From positions 750,001 to 814,000 of the forward strand of contig NZ_CAKMRU010000001.1 in NCBI RefSeq assembly GCF_928368155.1: 64,000 nt of DNA. The letters are read 5' to 3'. The notes below the pieces were generated by a model. It searched no databases, was not told the DNA's origin, and saw only the letters and a program-made list of their open reading frames with translations. This document shows, one piece after another, positions 1 to 7,806 of this stretch (position 1 is its first letter; each line of letters begins with the position of its first letter). The position numbers and the translations under genes are program-made. The DNA comes from Anaerococcus ihuae. Lineage in GTDB: Bacteria > Bacillota > Clostridia > Tissierellales > Peptoniphilaceae.

Positions 1-296
1 AAATTTTCGCTATCCTTGATTACATAAATTTTAATTTTCCCATTTGTAGGCCTTAGATACATATCTTTAATTAAAAACCTTATGGTCTTTATGCTTATAT
101 TTTTTTCTTTTTCATCTTTTTCAATTATTTCAAAATCAGGATTTTCTTCAAGTTTTGTATCAATACCATATTTTTTAAAGACACTCGTAGAAAATTCCAA
201 TGCCTTTTCTAGATTATAAGAAGAATTTCTAGATTCAAAAATATAGGCATTGGAAAGTTTGTCATTTTTTATTTGATTTTTTAAAATCTCTGTCAT
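1..296 (-). CDS. holB: DNA polymerase III delta' subunit, N-terminal part
   Basis: Only the first 98 or so codons lie in the window; the gene runs off the left edge. The reading frame opens with ATG at 296, directly after the yaaQ stop, and begins MTEILKNQIKNDKLSNAYIF, matching the clamp-loader opening in which a 'NAYIF/HAYLF' strand precedes the P-loop. Delta' loads the beta clamp during replication. Identification rests on this N-terminus plus the very common Firmicute order tmk-yaaQ-holB. It is the third gene of that operon, with one base between the yaaQ stop and its start. The Walker A region is outside or at the edge of what is visible. Confidence 0.8.
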   Translation of the reverse strand, partial: MTEILKNQIKNDKLSNAYIFESRNSSYNLEKALEFSTSVFKKYGIDTKLEENPDFEIIEKDEKEKNISIKTIRFLIKDMYLRPTNGKIKIYVIKDSEN

Positions 297-297
297 A

Positions 298-627
298 TTA
301 GATTCTTATATATTGGTCGACATCTAAAATAAATAACGTAGCTCCTCCTACATTGACATCCACTGGCGCACTTGTTGCCAAAAGTGGAGAATCTGCTGTT
401 GGATTTATAACTGATGATTGGGTTGTTCTTTTTTTACAATTATCTTCAATGATTTTTTTTACCTCATCAAGATTTTCTTCTTCAATACCAATAAGAAGAG
501 TAGTATTTCCTTCTCTTAAAAATCCACCTGTTGTTGCAAGTTTTGTAACCCTATATCTTTTTTCCGTCAAAGAATCCATCAAAAAGTTTGCATCTGCATC
601 TTGAACTATAGCTATTAAAAGTTTCAT
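298..627 (-). CDS. darA: Cyclic-di-AMP receptor, PII-like (YaaQ/DarA/PstA family)
   Basis: The 109-residue length equals the family norm. The start MKLLIAIVQDADA and the end VGGATLFILDVDQYIRI are the signature ends of the DUF970 PII-like trimer, which binds c-di-AMP at subunit interfaces. The GGFLREGNTTLLIG stretch (about residues 34-47) forms the base of the ligand loop in characterised members. It overlaps tmk by four bases and abuts holB, so the three are one operon. Its downstream target is not known in the family as a whole, and the sequence gives no hint. Confidence 0.93.
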   Translation of the reverse strand: MKLLIAIVQDADANFLMDSLTEKRYRVTKLATTGGFLREGNTTLLIGIEEENLDEVKKIIEDNCKKRTTQSSVINPTADSPLLATSAPVDVNVGGATLFILDVDQYIRI

Positions 628-1253
628 TTTTTCTCCTTTAAATAAGTCTTAATTACACCTAAACAATTATTAACAACTGTTTCTACATCTTTACTAGCAT
701 CTATTTGGATAATTTCATCCTTAAATTTTTTAGATAAATCTATATAGCCATCATAAGTTTTTTTGTGAAAAGAATCATCTTCATTTTCCAATCGATCAGA
801 AACAAAATTCCTCCTTTTCCTATCAATTGCAGTTTTATAGTCTATATTTAAAAACAAAGTTAAATCAGCCTTTATTTCTCCAATGGCAAAGTCATTTATA
901 TTTTTAACCTCATCAACACCAAGACCTCTTCCAATTCCTTGGTATAAGATAGAACTCATTACAAACCTATCACAAAGAATAATTGATTCCTTTTCTAACA
1001 AAGGTCTTAATTTTTCTTCTACTAGTTGAGCTCTACTTGCAGCATACAATAAAGCCTCACACCTTGCTGACATTTTTATATTGTCATTATCTAAAATAAT
1101 TTCTCTAATTTTTTCTGAAATTTCCGTTCCGCCAGGTTCCCTAAACTTATATATATCATACCCATCTTGCATTAGTTTCTTATAAACTTTCTCCAAAACA
1201 GTAGTTTTACCAGAACCATCCGGACCTTCAAATACAATTAATAAACCTTTCAT
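624..1253 (-). CDS. tmk: Thymidylate kinase
   Basis: Phosphorylates dTMP to dTDP. The P-loop GPDGSGKT is at residues 10-17, the DRx motif (CDRFVMSSILYQG) is near residue 90, and REPGGTEISEKIR near residue 40 is the usual dTMP-binding segment. I place the start at the internal ATG (1253), giving about 209 residues. A longer frame beginning at a TTG (1268) adds five residues that do not align with the family. No Shine-Dalgarno sequence precedes either start; instead a consensus TATAAT lies at 1260-1265, so the mRNA may begin at the start codon. Downstream it overlaps yaaQ. Confidence 0.93.
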   Translation of the reverse strand: MKGLLIVFEGPDGSGKTTVLEKVYKKLMQDGYDIYKFREPGGTEISEKIREIILDNDNIKMSARCEALLYAASRAQLVEEKLRPLLEKESIILCDRFVMSSILYQGIGRGLGVDEVKNINDFAIGEIKADLTLFLNIDYKTAIDRKRRNFVSDRLENEDDSFHKKTYDGYIDLSKKFKDEIIQIDASKDVETVVNNCLGVIKTYLKEKK

Positions 1254-1259
1254 ATATTT

Positions 1260-1265
1260 ATTATA
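1260..1265 (-). promoter_or_regulatory. -10 element of tmk, possibly giving a leaderless mRNA
   Basis: Read on the minus strand this is TATAAT, with six bases between it and the ATG at 1253, so a normal start site would fall on the A of the start codon. The -35 region is weak. The L25 terminator lies just upstream, so tmk needs its own promoter. Confidence 0.5.
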
Positions 1266-1313
1266 CAATAAATTGAAAAAAGATTAAAATTTGAAAAATA
1301 AAATAAATTTTTG

Positions 1314-1339
1314 CAAAAAAAAAGACCATAAAGGCCTTT
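1314..1339 (-). terminator. Terminator of the L25 gene
   Basis: On the minus strand AAAGGCC and GGTCTTT pair (one G.U) around a five-base loop, followed by a run of T. It lies 12 bases beyond the rplY stop. Confidence 0.85.
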
Positions 1340-1350
1340 GTTTCTTAGAC

Positions 1351-1998
1351 TTATTCTTCGTCTTCTTTTTCTTCAGTTTCATCAACAGTTGGTACGTCAG
1401 CTGCAGATTCATTATCTTCTTCTTCATCAACAATAATTTCTTCTTGAGGTTCTTGAAGTGAACAAACAACTTCATCGTCTTCAAGTAAAATATTGATGTT
1501 TTCATCTTTAGCAATATCAAGATCAGCAACTGTGAAAGCATCACCAATTTGCATTTCAGTTACAACAACTTCAGCATATTGTGGAATATACATTGGTAAA
1601 CATTCAACTTCAACAGTATCAATATTTTGAACTAGAACTGAAGGTTCAACCCTAATATCATCTCTACCGCTTAAATAAACTGGAACTGTAACTCTGATTT
1701 CTTCTTTTGCGTTGATTGCTTGGAAATCTACATGGAAAAATTGAGATTTAAATGGGTGCATTTGATAATCTTTAATAAGTACTGGTACTTTCTCTCCATC
1801 AAGATCTAAGTCAATAATTGTAGATGTACCTGCTTGAGATAATACTTTTTCAAAATCTCTTGAAGTAAATTGTACATTTATATTTTCTTTATCTTTACCA
1901 TATACAACACCTGGTACAATAGCTTGTTGTCTAAGTTTATTAACTTTATTTTTTCCGACAGCTTCTCTATTTTCTGCTTTTAAAACTATATCTGCCAT
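1351..1998 (-). CDS. rplY: 50S ribosomal protein L25, Ctc form
   Basis: 215 residues with an N-terminal L25 domain (about 1-92) that binds 5S rRNA and a C-terminal TL5-type domain (about 95-185), ending in a very acidic tail rich in Glu and Asp. This two-domain layout is the Ctc form, which is stress-induced in Bacillus. The ATG follows AAGGAGG with a normal spacing. It has its own consensus promoter and terminator, so it is a single-gene transcript. The acidic tail of about 30 residues is a common but variable feature of the family. Confidence 0.95.
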   Translation of the reverse strand: MADIVLKAENREAVGKNKVNKLRQQAIVPGVVYGKDKENINVQFTSRDFEKVLSQAGTSTIIDLDLDGEKVPVLIKDYQMHPFKSQFFHVDFQAINAKEEIRVTVPVYLSGRDDIRVEPSVLVQNIDTVEVECLPMYIPQYAEVVVTEMQIGDAFTVADLDIAKDENINILLEDDEVVCSLQEPQEEIIVDEEEDNESAADVPTVDETEEKEDEE

Positions 1999-2036
1999 TG
2001 TTTCCTCCTTATTTTATCTAACTTTCATACTGATTA

Positions 2037-2065
2037 ATTATACCTTATTTAAAAGGATTTGACAA
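2037..2065 (-). promoter_or_regulatory. Promoter of rplY
   Basis: On the minus strand TTGTCA (2060-2065), a 17-base spacer and TATAAT (2037-2042). The -35 overlaps a plus-strand TTGACA (2059-2064) with a weak TAAATT 17 bases later, which could be a divergent promoter for tpx. Confidence 0.8.
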
Positions 2066-2152
2066 TAATAATATTATTATTTAAATTTTTTTAAAAAAAT
2101 CAAAAAATTGGGTATATAAATATAGAAACAATTATACATTTAGGAGGTATAA

Positions 2153-2665
2153 ATGACAGAAAGAAAGAAAAAATTCGGTGAAGAAGAAATCACAGTAATC
2201 GGAGAAGAATTAAAGGTTGGAGATATTGCACCTGATTTTAAAGCAATAAATAACGACTTATCAGAATACAATTTTTACAAAGAAGAAGAAGGAAAAATAA
2301 AAATAATTTCAGTAGTACCATCACTTGATACATCAGTTTGCGAAATTCAAACAACAAAATTCAACAAAGCTGCTGCAGAAATTAGTCCTGACGTTTCAAT
2401 TGTAACAATATCAAACGACCTACCATTTGCACAATCAAGATTTTGCTCAGCAAAAGGAATAGATCAAGTAAAAACAGTATCAGACTATAATTACCTAGAT
2501 TTTGCTGAAAAATATGCAACCTTAATCAAAGAATTAAAATTGCAAAATAGAGCAGTATTCGTTGTAGACAAAGATAACAAATTAGTTCACGTAGAATATC
2601 TAGAACAAAACACAGAACTACCAGACTACAAAGCTGCAATAGAAGCTGCAAAGAAATTAGTATAA
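2153..2665 (+). CDS. tpx: Thiol peroxidase (Tpx, atypical 2-Cys peroxiredoxin)
   Basis: Reduces lipid and hydrogen peroxides using thioredoxin. The 170-residue protein carries the Tpx signature SLDTSVCEIQT with peroxidatic Cys63, and resolving Cys98 in FCSAKGI, the spacing expected for the intramolecular disulfide of the family. The preceding VGDIAPDF is the usual N-terminal motif. TAGGAGGTATAA precedes the ATG. It is monocistronic, ended by a strong hairpin. In an obligate anaerobe it is a likely oxygen-tolerance enzyme. Confidence 0.95.
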   Translation: MTERKKKFGEEEITVIGEELKVGDIAPDFKAINNDLSEYNFYKEEEGKIKIISVVPSLDTSVCEIQTTKFNKAAAEISPDVSIVTISNDLPFAQSRFCSAKGIDQVKTVSDYNYLDFAEKYATLIKELKLQNRAVFVVDKDNKLVHVEYLEQNTELPDYKAAIEAAKKLV

Positions 2666-2698
2666 AAAAATAAATCTTTAAAATCACAAAAATCCACA

Positions 2699-2729
2699 AA
2701 AATAGCTAGAGTTTTCTAGCTATTTTTTT
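2699..2729 (+). terminator. Terminator of tpx
   Basis: An 11-bp perfect stem (AAATAGCTAGA with its complement) around GTTT, followed by seven T. Confidence 0.92.
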
Positions 2730-2733
2730 GAAT

Positions 2734-2761
2734 AAAAAAAGCAAACTCAATTGAGTCTGCT
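2734..2761 (-). terminator. Terminator of the FemAB-like gene
   Basis: On the minus strand AGCAGACTC pairs with GAGTTTGCT (one G.U) around AATT, followed by TTTTTTT. It is back to back with the tpx terminator. Confidence 0.88.
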
Positions 2762-2800
2762 CTTAATTTTTATATAAAATTTAATATAAACTTAGGTAAA

Positions 2801-3793
2801 TTATTTAGTAATCAAAAATTCATTGTAAGCATCTCTATCATATACAACATCAAGCTCACCGATGTAGGCTGTGTATTTATTTGGATGACAGAAATGTTCC
2901 TTATATCTATATAGACCATCCTTCTTATCTAAAGAAAATACTCCACCAAGATCTAAAGATTTATATCCATTTTTCACACCATATTTTACTTCTTCCCAAA
3001 GCATATTATAATTTGGCATTTTATTTCTCTTTTCATTAGAGCTTGCAGCATATAGATAAGTTAAGCTATTCTTATAAGGGACTACAATTGATGAGCACAA
3101 TACTTCTCCCTCATAATATGAAGAGAATATTTTACATCCAAAATTTTCAACTAACCTTTTATGATATTCTTTAGGTCGATATGTAATTCCTTGTCTTTTA
3201 GCCATTATTTCTGTAAGTTCATAAAACTCATCCAAAGTTTTTTCGTTAGTTTCAATTTTTGTTTCAATACCAGCTCTTATAGATTTTCTTATGTTATATC
3301 TTCCCTTACTTGAAAAATTTTCAAATATTTTTTCTTCATCACCAAGAGATAAATCTATTACCATATTATATCTTGGCTGGGTAAAACTATGTATAGGTTC
3401 ACAAACAGACCTAAAATTATAACCCATTTTTCTATATTCATGAATTGGTCTTTCTTCAAATTCAAATTGAGGATCAATTCGTAAAAGAAAAGCATCATAT
3501 TTTTCTTTTAAACACTCAGCCTCTTTTATTAGTCTATCAACCAAATCATAATCTGTAAAATCGCAAACAGGACCTCTTGGAGCATACAAAAAGTGTTTTC
3601 CATTTTTATTTTTTATCCCAAGCACTGAAAGTCCAGCAATTATTTTCTTATTTTCTTCTATATATACAAAATCATGAGTCCAATTATTTTTTACATTTGA
3701 CCATAATGGATCTTGATAAAAAGTTCCATATGGTGAATTTCTTACAAATTCCTCATATCTTTTTAAATCTTCTTTCGTGTTTACTATCGGCAT
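2801..3793 (-). CDS. FemAB-family peptidoglycan bridge aminoacyltransferase
   Basis: Transfers amino acids from aminoacyl-tRNA to the lysine of lipid II or a related wall acceptor. At 330 residues it is close to the shorter members of the family (FemX, MurM). Visible marks are FYQDPLWSNVK near the N-terminus, APRGPVCDF around residue 76, SSKGRYNIRKSIRAGI around residue 170 and the C-terminal GGV-(x)8-GLYRYKEHF segment. The long coiled arm of FemA is absent. The ATG follows AAGGAG. The gene stands alone between its own terminator and an upstream gap of 77 bases. The amino acid added cannot be told from sequence. Confidence 0.88.
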   Translation of the reverse strand: MPIVNTKEDLKRYEEFVRNSPYGTFYQDPLWSNVKNNWTHDFVYIEENKKIIAGLSVLGIKNKNGKHFLYAPRGPVCDFTDYDLVDRLIKEAECLKEKYDAFLLRIDPQFEFEERPIHEYRKMGYNFRSVCEPIHSFTQPRYNMVIDLSLGDEEKIFENFSSKGRYNIRKSIRAGIETKIETNEKTLDEFYELTEIMAKRQGITYRPKEYHKRLVENFGCKIFSSYYEGEVLCSSIVVPYKNSLTYLYAASSNEKRNKMPNYNMLWEEVKYGVKNGYKSLDLGGVFSLDKKDGLYRYKEHFCHPNKYTAYIGELDVVYDRDAYNEFLITK

Positions 3794-3870
3794 TTTTTCT
3801 CCTTAAATTCATAATAATATTAATAGTATTAATATGTACTATTATACTATTTTAAATTTTATTTAAAACT

Positions 3871-4662
3871 TTAATCCATAACTAATTTTTCAATTAAAGA
3901 TAAAGTTGTAATAGACCCTATTCCATTCCTACAGGTTACAACTTTAACATCCAAGTTTTCAATACTTTTATAATCTATATCACCATACATTTTACCATCA
4001 ATAAAACTTGTACCAACATCTATAATAGTTTGACCATCTCTAAAATAATCTGAATTATAAAAATTAGCTTTTCCAATTGCCGAAATAAATATATCTGCAT
4101 TTTTGATTTTTTCTTTTTGTTTTATAGTTTTAGAATTAAATAAAGTGACAGTGGATTTTTTATAATTCAAATACATAGCTAAAGGCTTACCTATTACATT
4201 TGTTGAATTTGCAATTACAATATTCTTACCTTCTAAACTTATATTCATATAATCTATGAATTTAATAATAGATCTTACAGTTTGTGGCAAATTTTCGAAA
4301 TTTTTATCCATAATTTTGCCCAAAGAATCATACCTAAAACCATCTAAATCATTAAAAGGCATATTCTCTCTTAAATAATCTAACTTAGTATCACTTGATA
4401 GGGGTTGAAGAATTATAAAACCATCAATATCATCTAATTTATTACAGTAGTTTAGAATATCAATATGATTTTCATTAGATAAGAATTTCTTATCTAAATA
4501 TCTAATATTAAATTCATCACATCTTTTTATTATTGACTTTTTATATTGGTCTACACCATTATTATTTCCCTGAGATATTATTAGTAAAGTTTTATTTTTT
4601 TTATTCGATCTTATTTTTTTTATTAATTCATCTTTTAATGATTTTGAATTTATAATTTTCAT
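3871..4662 (-). CDS. folD: FolD-like methylene-THF dehydrogenase/cyclohydrolase, divergent
   Basis: The fold is recognisable from ANSTNVIGKPLAMYL (Rossmann strand and NADP loop), ADIFISAIGKANF and TIIDVGTSFIDGKMYGDID. About 263 residues, slightly short. The active-site sequences are unusual: the substrate Tyr/Lys segment is only loosely kept (QYKKSIIK), the PLPxH loop reads QPLSSD, and the final PVPGGVGPMT motif is replaced by TCRNGIGSITT. I start at 4662, where AGGTGA precedes ATG; the frame can be extended upstream but only into the terminator. Activity may be altered; the family assignment is firm, the function less so. Confidence 0.78.
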   Translation of the reverse strand: MKIINSKSLKDELIKKIRSNKKNKTLLIISQGNNNGVDQYKKSIIKRCDEFNIRYLDKKFLSNENHIDILNYCNKLDDIDGFIILQPLSSDTKLDYLRENMPFNDLDGFRYDSLGKIMDKNFENLPQTVRSIIKFIDYMNISLEGKNIVIANSTNVIGKPLAMYLNYKKSTVTLFNSKTIKQKEKIKNADIFISAIGKANFYNSDYFRDGQTIIDVGTSFIDGKMYGDIDYKSIENLDVKVVTCRNGIGSITTLSLIEKLVMD

Positions 4663-4672
4663 AATTTCACCT

Positions 4673-4698
4673 AAAAAAAAGCACCCCATCGGGGTGTT
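4673..4698 (-). terminator. Strong terminator between the NlpC gene and folD
   Basis: CACCCC-GAT-GGGGTG followed by C and eight T on the minus strand. The T run touches the ribosome site of folD, leaving no room for a separate folD promoter after it. It also has T on the plus side. Confidence 0.9.
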
Positions 4699-4711
4699 TT
4701 TTACATTTTAA

Positions 4712-6397
4712 TTAAAATATTCTTCTTGCTCCTACGCATACAGCCTTGTACCATGGATCATACACATTACCTGTACATACTCCTGTACTTGGTGTTGATG
4801 CGTGAACAAAATTACCACTTGAATCTGTAACTATACCAACGTGGTCTACTCCACCATTGTATGAAAATAATAGAATATCTCCAGCTTGTAGACTTCCTAG
4901 TCCTACTGAATATCCATTTCCAGCTTGACCAGAAGTTGTTCTAGCTATATTAACTCCAACTTGTCTATAAGCATATTGTACTAATCCTGAACAGTCAAAT
5001 CCACCAGGAGCTGTTCCTCCCCAAACATATGGATTTCCTATCATTGATGCTGCGATATTTGCAGCAGCTTGTCCACTTGCTGATACTTGTGGTCTTTGTT
5101 GAGCAGTTGTTTGTTGAGCGATAGCATTATTATTTTGTTTATTATTTTGAACAACTTGTTGTGGTTTTGATACTTCTGTATTTGATAATAAGTTTGCACT
5201 TATATATCCTGTTTGTCCATTGTAATTAACTTTTAACCAACCGTTAGCTAATTGTCCACTAACTTTATCTCCCATAGTATAATTTCCAATTATATTATTT
5301 GAAGTTGATGCTCCTGCTCTTACGTTTAATGCAGCTGTGTTAACCCAACCAGTATAAGCTTGAGATTGAACTTTATTTTCTTGTTTTGCAGGTGCTGGAG
5401 TTTGTTGATTATTTTGTGATTTTGTTTCTTGTTTATTTTCAACTACAGGTTTTTTAACTTCTGTGTTTGAAAGGTAATCAGCAGAAAGGTAAGCTACTTG
5501 TCCATTATGATTAATTTTTAACCAACCATTTTCAAGTGTTCCTGATACCTTATCTCCCTTTGTAACAGATCCTATTATATTAGAATTTGTATTTGCATTG
5601 CTTCTTAAATTAAGAGCATAAGTATTTACCCATCCAGTAAATGCAATTGGTTGAGCTACTTGGTTTTCTTGTTTTTTAGCTTCTTCTTGAGCTTTTGCTT
5701 CTTCGGCTTTTCTTGCCTCTTCTTGAGCTTTTGCTTCTTCAGCTTTTCTTGCCTCTTCTTGAGCAAGAACGTCTTCAGTGCTAGCTTGTTCTACTTCGAT
5801 ATTTTCTACAGCTTGATCAGATAAAAAATCTAATTTTATGTATCCATTATCAGTTTTTAACCAACCATCTTCAACTCTACCAACGACTTTAGTATTTTTA
5901 CTTAATACATCTATTACATTATTTTCTTGATCTGATTTTGATGATCTAAGATTTAATGAATCTACAGCTACAAATTTTTCGATTATTGGGCTTTCTTCTA
6001 AAACTTGACTAACTGTATTTTCTTCTTTATTATCTTCAACTTTGTTTTCTTCTATTTTCTTATCTACAGCTTCAACAATAGCATCCTCACTAGATGATTC
6101 AAAAATAGAAGAATCTGTTAAATTTCTAACTTTTGATAATTTAGCATCTTTATTATTTTCATTTTTATTTTCATTTTTTTCTGCAAATTTTGTATTTTTA
6201 ACTTCATTAGAATAATCTTTTTTTACAGATTTAACTTTGGACGCATATTCTTTTTCAATGAAAGATACATTATTATCTAAAACTTTCTTTGATTGATCTT
6301 CTTTATCTAAATTGTTAATCGTTGAAGCGTAAGCTGTTGCGCCAATTGTTACTGCAGCTAACACTCCTATAGTCGATCCAATATTTTTTTTACTCAT
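4712..6397 (-). CDS. Secreted cell-wall hydrolase: three SH3b domains plus NlpC/P60
   Basis: 561 residues. A signal peptide (about 1-27, ending ATAYAS) leads to a charged coiled region, SH3b domains at about 142-198, 253-310 and 348-405, each with an LNLRS/LNVRA core and a GDKVSG-type strand, and an NlpC/P60 endopeptidase domain at about 445-561. Catalytic Cys469 (FDCSGL), His519 (VDHVGI) and His532 (FVHAS) are present. Between the first two SH3b domains is a repeat of AQEEARKAEEAK, with two and a half copies. It probably cuts stem peptides in peptidoglycan. The ATG follows ACGGAGG. The promoter carries a WalR-type box. Confidence 0.93.
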   Translation of the reverse strand: MSKKNIGSTIGVLAAVTIGATAYASTINNLDKEDQSKKVLDNNVSFIEKEYASKVKSVKKDYSNEVKNTKFAEKNENKNENNKDAKLSKVRNLTDSSIFESSSEDAIVEAVDKKIEENKVEDNKEENTVSQVLEESPIIEKFVAVDSLNLRSSKSDQENNVIDVLSKNTKVVGRVEDGWLKTDNGYIKLDFLSDQAVENIEVEQASTEDVLAQEEARKAEEAKAQEEARKAEEAKAQEEAKKQENQVAQPIAFTGWVNTYALNLRSNANTNSNIIGSVTKGDKVSGTLENGWLKINHNGQVAYLSADYLSNTEVKKPVVENKQETKSQNNQQTPAPAKQENKVQSQAYTGWVNTAALNVRAGASTSNNIIGNYTMGDKVSGQLANGWLKVNYNGQTGYISANLLSNTEVSKPQQVVQNNKQNNNAIAQQTTAQQRPQVSASGQAAANIAASMIGNPYVWGGTAPGGFDCSGLVQYAYRQVGVNIARTTSGQAGNGYSVGLGSLQAGDILLFSYNGGVDHVGIVTDSSGNFVHASTPSTGVCTGNVYDPWYKAVCVGARRIF

Positions 6398-6449
6398 TTG
6401 TTTCCTCCGTCAAAATATAATTTTTTACTCTGTTATGAAATCTAAACTA

Positions 6450-6501
6450 ATGATATATCTTTTTGACAAAATAGTCAATAATAAGTTACAAAAAAATTAC
6501 A
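6450..6501 (-). promoter_or_regulatory. WalR-type box and promoter of the NlpC/P60 hydrolase
   Basis: On the minus strand TGTAATTTTTTTGTAAC (6485-6501) fits the WalR/YycF consensus of two TGTWAH half sites spaced by five bases exactly. Six bases later come TTGACT (6473-6478), 17 bases, and TATCAT (6450-6455). The box sits just upstream of the -35, the place expected for activation. Confidence 0.7.
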
Positions 6502-6625
6502 CTTTTCCCTATATTTTTTATGTTAATTTGTGAAAACACTTGTATAAACCCAATTTATATAAATATTTTTAAAAATAGATTTATTTTCGTAACTTATTTT
6601 AATTATTTTTATGAATTGTAACAAT

Positions 6626-6655
6626 AAAAAAACTACCCATATAAAAATGGATAGT
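6626..6655 (-). terminator. Terminator of rnpB
   Basis: ACTATCCAT pairs with ATGGGTAGT (one G.U) on the minus strand, followed by a T run, 14 bases beyond the RNase P RNA 3' end. Confidence 0.85.
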
Positions 6656-6668
6656 CAAATTAAAAATT

Positions 6669-7001
6669 AAGAGTAAATCTGTAAGCCGTGTTCTGTTAAA
6701 AATAATCATCTATCTAGGCTAATTGTCACCAATTAGCTCAAGCGAACTACCATACTGGACCGTTTCGAGTAGAAATCCTAATGTCCCTTTTGTTCTTGCA
6801 CCGGATGGGGTTTACACAGCATAATTATCACTAATTACCTGGTGAGCTCTTACCTCACCATTCCACCCTTACCAAAAATTTTGGCGGTATACTTTCTTTT
6901 GCACTTGCCTGAAGGTCACCCTTACTAGACGTTATCTAGCATCCTTACTCTGTGGTGCACGGACTTTCCTCGTACTTGACGCGATTATTCAATTTACTCC
7001 T
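6669..7001 (-). ncRNA. rnpB: RNase P RNA (catalytic RNA of RNase P)
   Basis: Processes the 5' ends of tRNA precursors. The minus strand contains the universal GAGGAAAGTCCGTGC block close to the 5' end and ACAGAA-(x)-CGGCTTACA close to the 3' end. The ends pair as helix P1 (AGGAGTAAAT with ATTTACTCTT), which sets the limits and gives about 333 nucleotides. A consensus promoter precedes it and a terminator follows. The first conserved block has GTGC rather than the common GGGC. Confidence 0.96.
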
Positions 7002-7007
7002 TTAGAT

Positions 7008-7035
7008 ATTTTATCACTTTTTTTTATTTTGTAAA
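7008..7035 (-). promoter_or_regulatory. Promoter of rnpB
   Basis: TTTACA (7030-7035), 16 bases, TAAAAT (7008-7013) on the minus strand, six bases before the P1 helix. It sits just after the nif3-family stop codon. Confidence 0.75.
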
Positions 7036-7038
7036 GAT

Positions 7039-7806
7039 TTAGAAAAATTCTCTAAAAGAATCTTCTTGAGAATATGTATAAATTCCAGTAGCAAAATGAT
7101 TTTCTAATAAATCTTTAAGCATGTAAATAACATGATTTTCGCTAGCAAAATGTCCTGGATCTATGATGTTTATATCTTTACAATTATCTAATGCTTCGTG
7201 ATATTTTATATCGCTTGTGAGAATTAGATCACAATTTTTATCAATTGCATCTTTAATAAATTCACTTCCAGCTCCTCCACAAAGTGCAACTTTTTTTATT
7301 TTCTTTTTCTTATCTCCATAAAGTATTAAACCCTTACAATTTAATTTTTCTTTTACAAATTCTGCAAAATCAGCTGAAGATATTTCATCAACAAATCCAA
7401 ATCTTGCCATTGGAATTTCATTTTCTGTATCGAGATTTGAAATTTTTTCAAGCTCTAATATTTTAGCTAGATTATCATTAACCCCGCCTTGCCCCTTGTC
7501 CAAATTTGTGTGCATAGCATATACACTTATATCATTTTTAATTAATTTTTCTATTTTTTTATTGTAATCTTTTGTAAAATCAAGGGATTTTATTGGTGAA
7601 AAAATAAAAGGATGATGATTTATTATTAAATTACAAGATTTTTCCTTAGCTTTTTCAATTGTTTGATAATCAAGATCTAGAGAAATCATTATATTTGTTA
7701 ATTCATTTTCTACATTTCCAATTTGAATACCTGTATTATCCCAATCTTCTTGTAATTTTAAAGGAAACTTTTCTTCCATAAAATTAACTATATCTTTTAT
7801 CTTCAT
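7039..7806 (-). CDS. Nif3-like dinuclear metal-centre protein (YqfO family)
   Basis: 255 residues, the short form without the central CutA1-like insert found in Bacillus YqfO. Metal ligands are visible: INHHPFIF near residue 60, MHTNLDKGQGGVND near residue 98, and the C-terminal GHFASEN. Members form toroidal hexamers; the activity is still unsettled although 'GTP cyclohydrolase 1 type 2' is used in databases. GAGGTG precedes the ATG, and the start overlaps trmK by 23 bases, so it is the last gene of the dnaG-rpoD-trmK operon. Confidence 0.92.
   Translation of the reverse strand: MKIKDIVNFMEEKFPLKLQEDWDNTGIQIGNVENELTNIMISLDLDYQTIEKAKEKSCNLIINHHPFIFSPIKSLDFTKDYNKKIEKLIKNDISVYAMHTNLDKGQGGVNDNLAKILELEKISNLDTENEIPMARFGFVDEISSADFAEFVKEKLNCKGLILYGDKKKKIKKVALCGGAGSEFIKDAIDKNCDLILTSDIKYHEALDNCKDINIIDPGHFASENHVIYMLKDLLENHFATGIYTYSQEDSFREFF

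Noticed and set aside
1284..1547. Reading frame inside rplY in another frame
   Set aside because: Low-complexity Lys/Leu translation overlapping a certain gene; a shadow.
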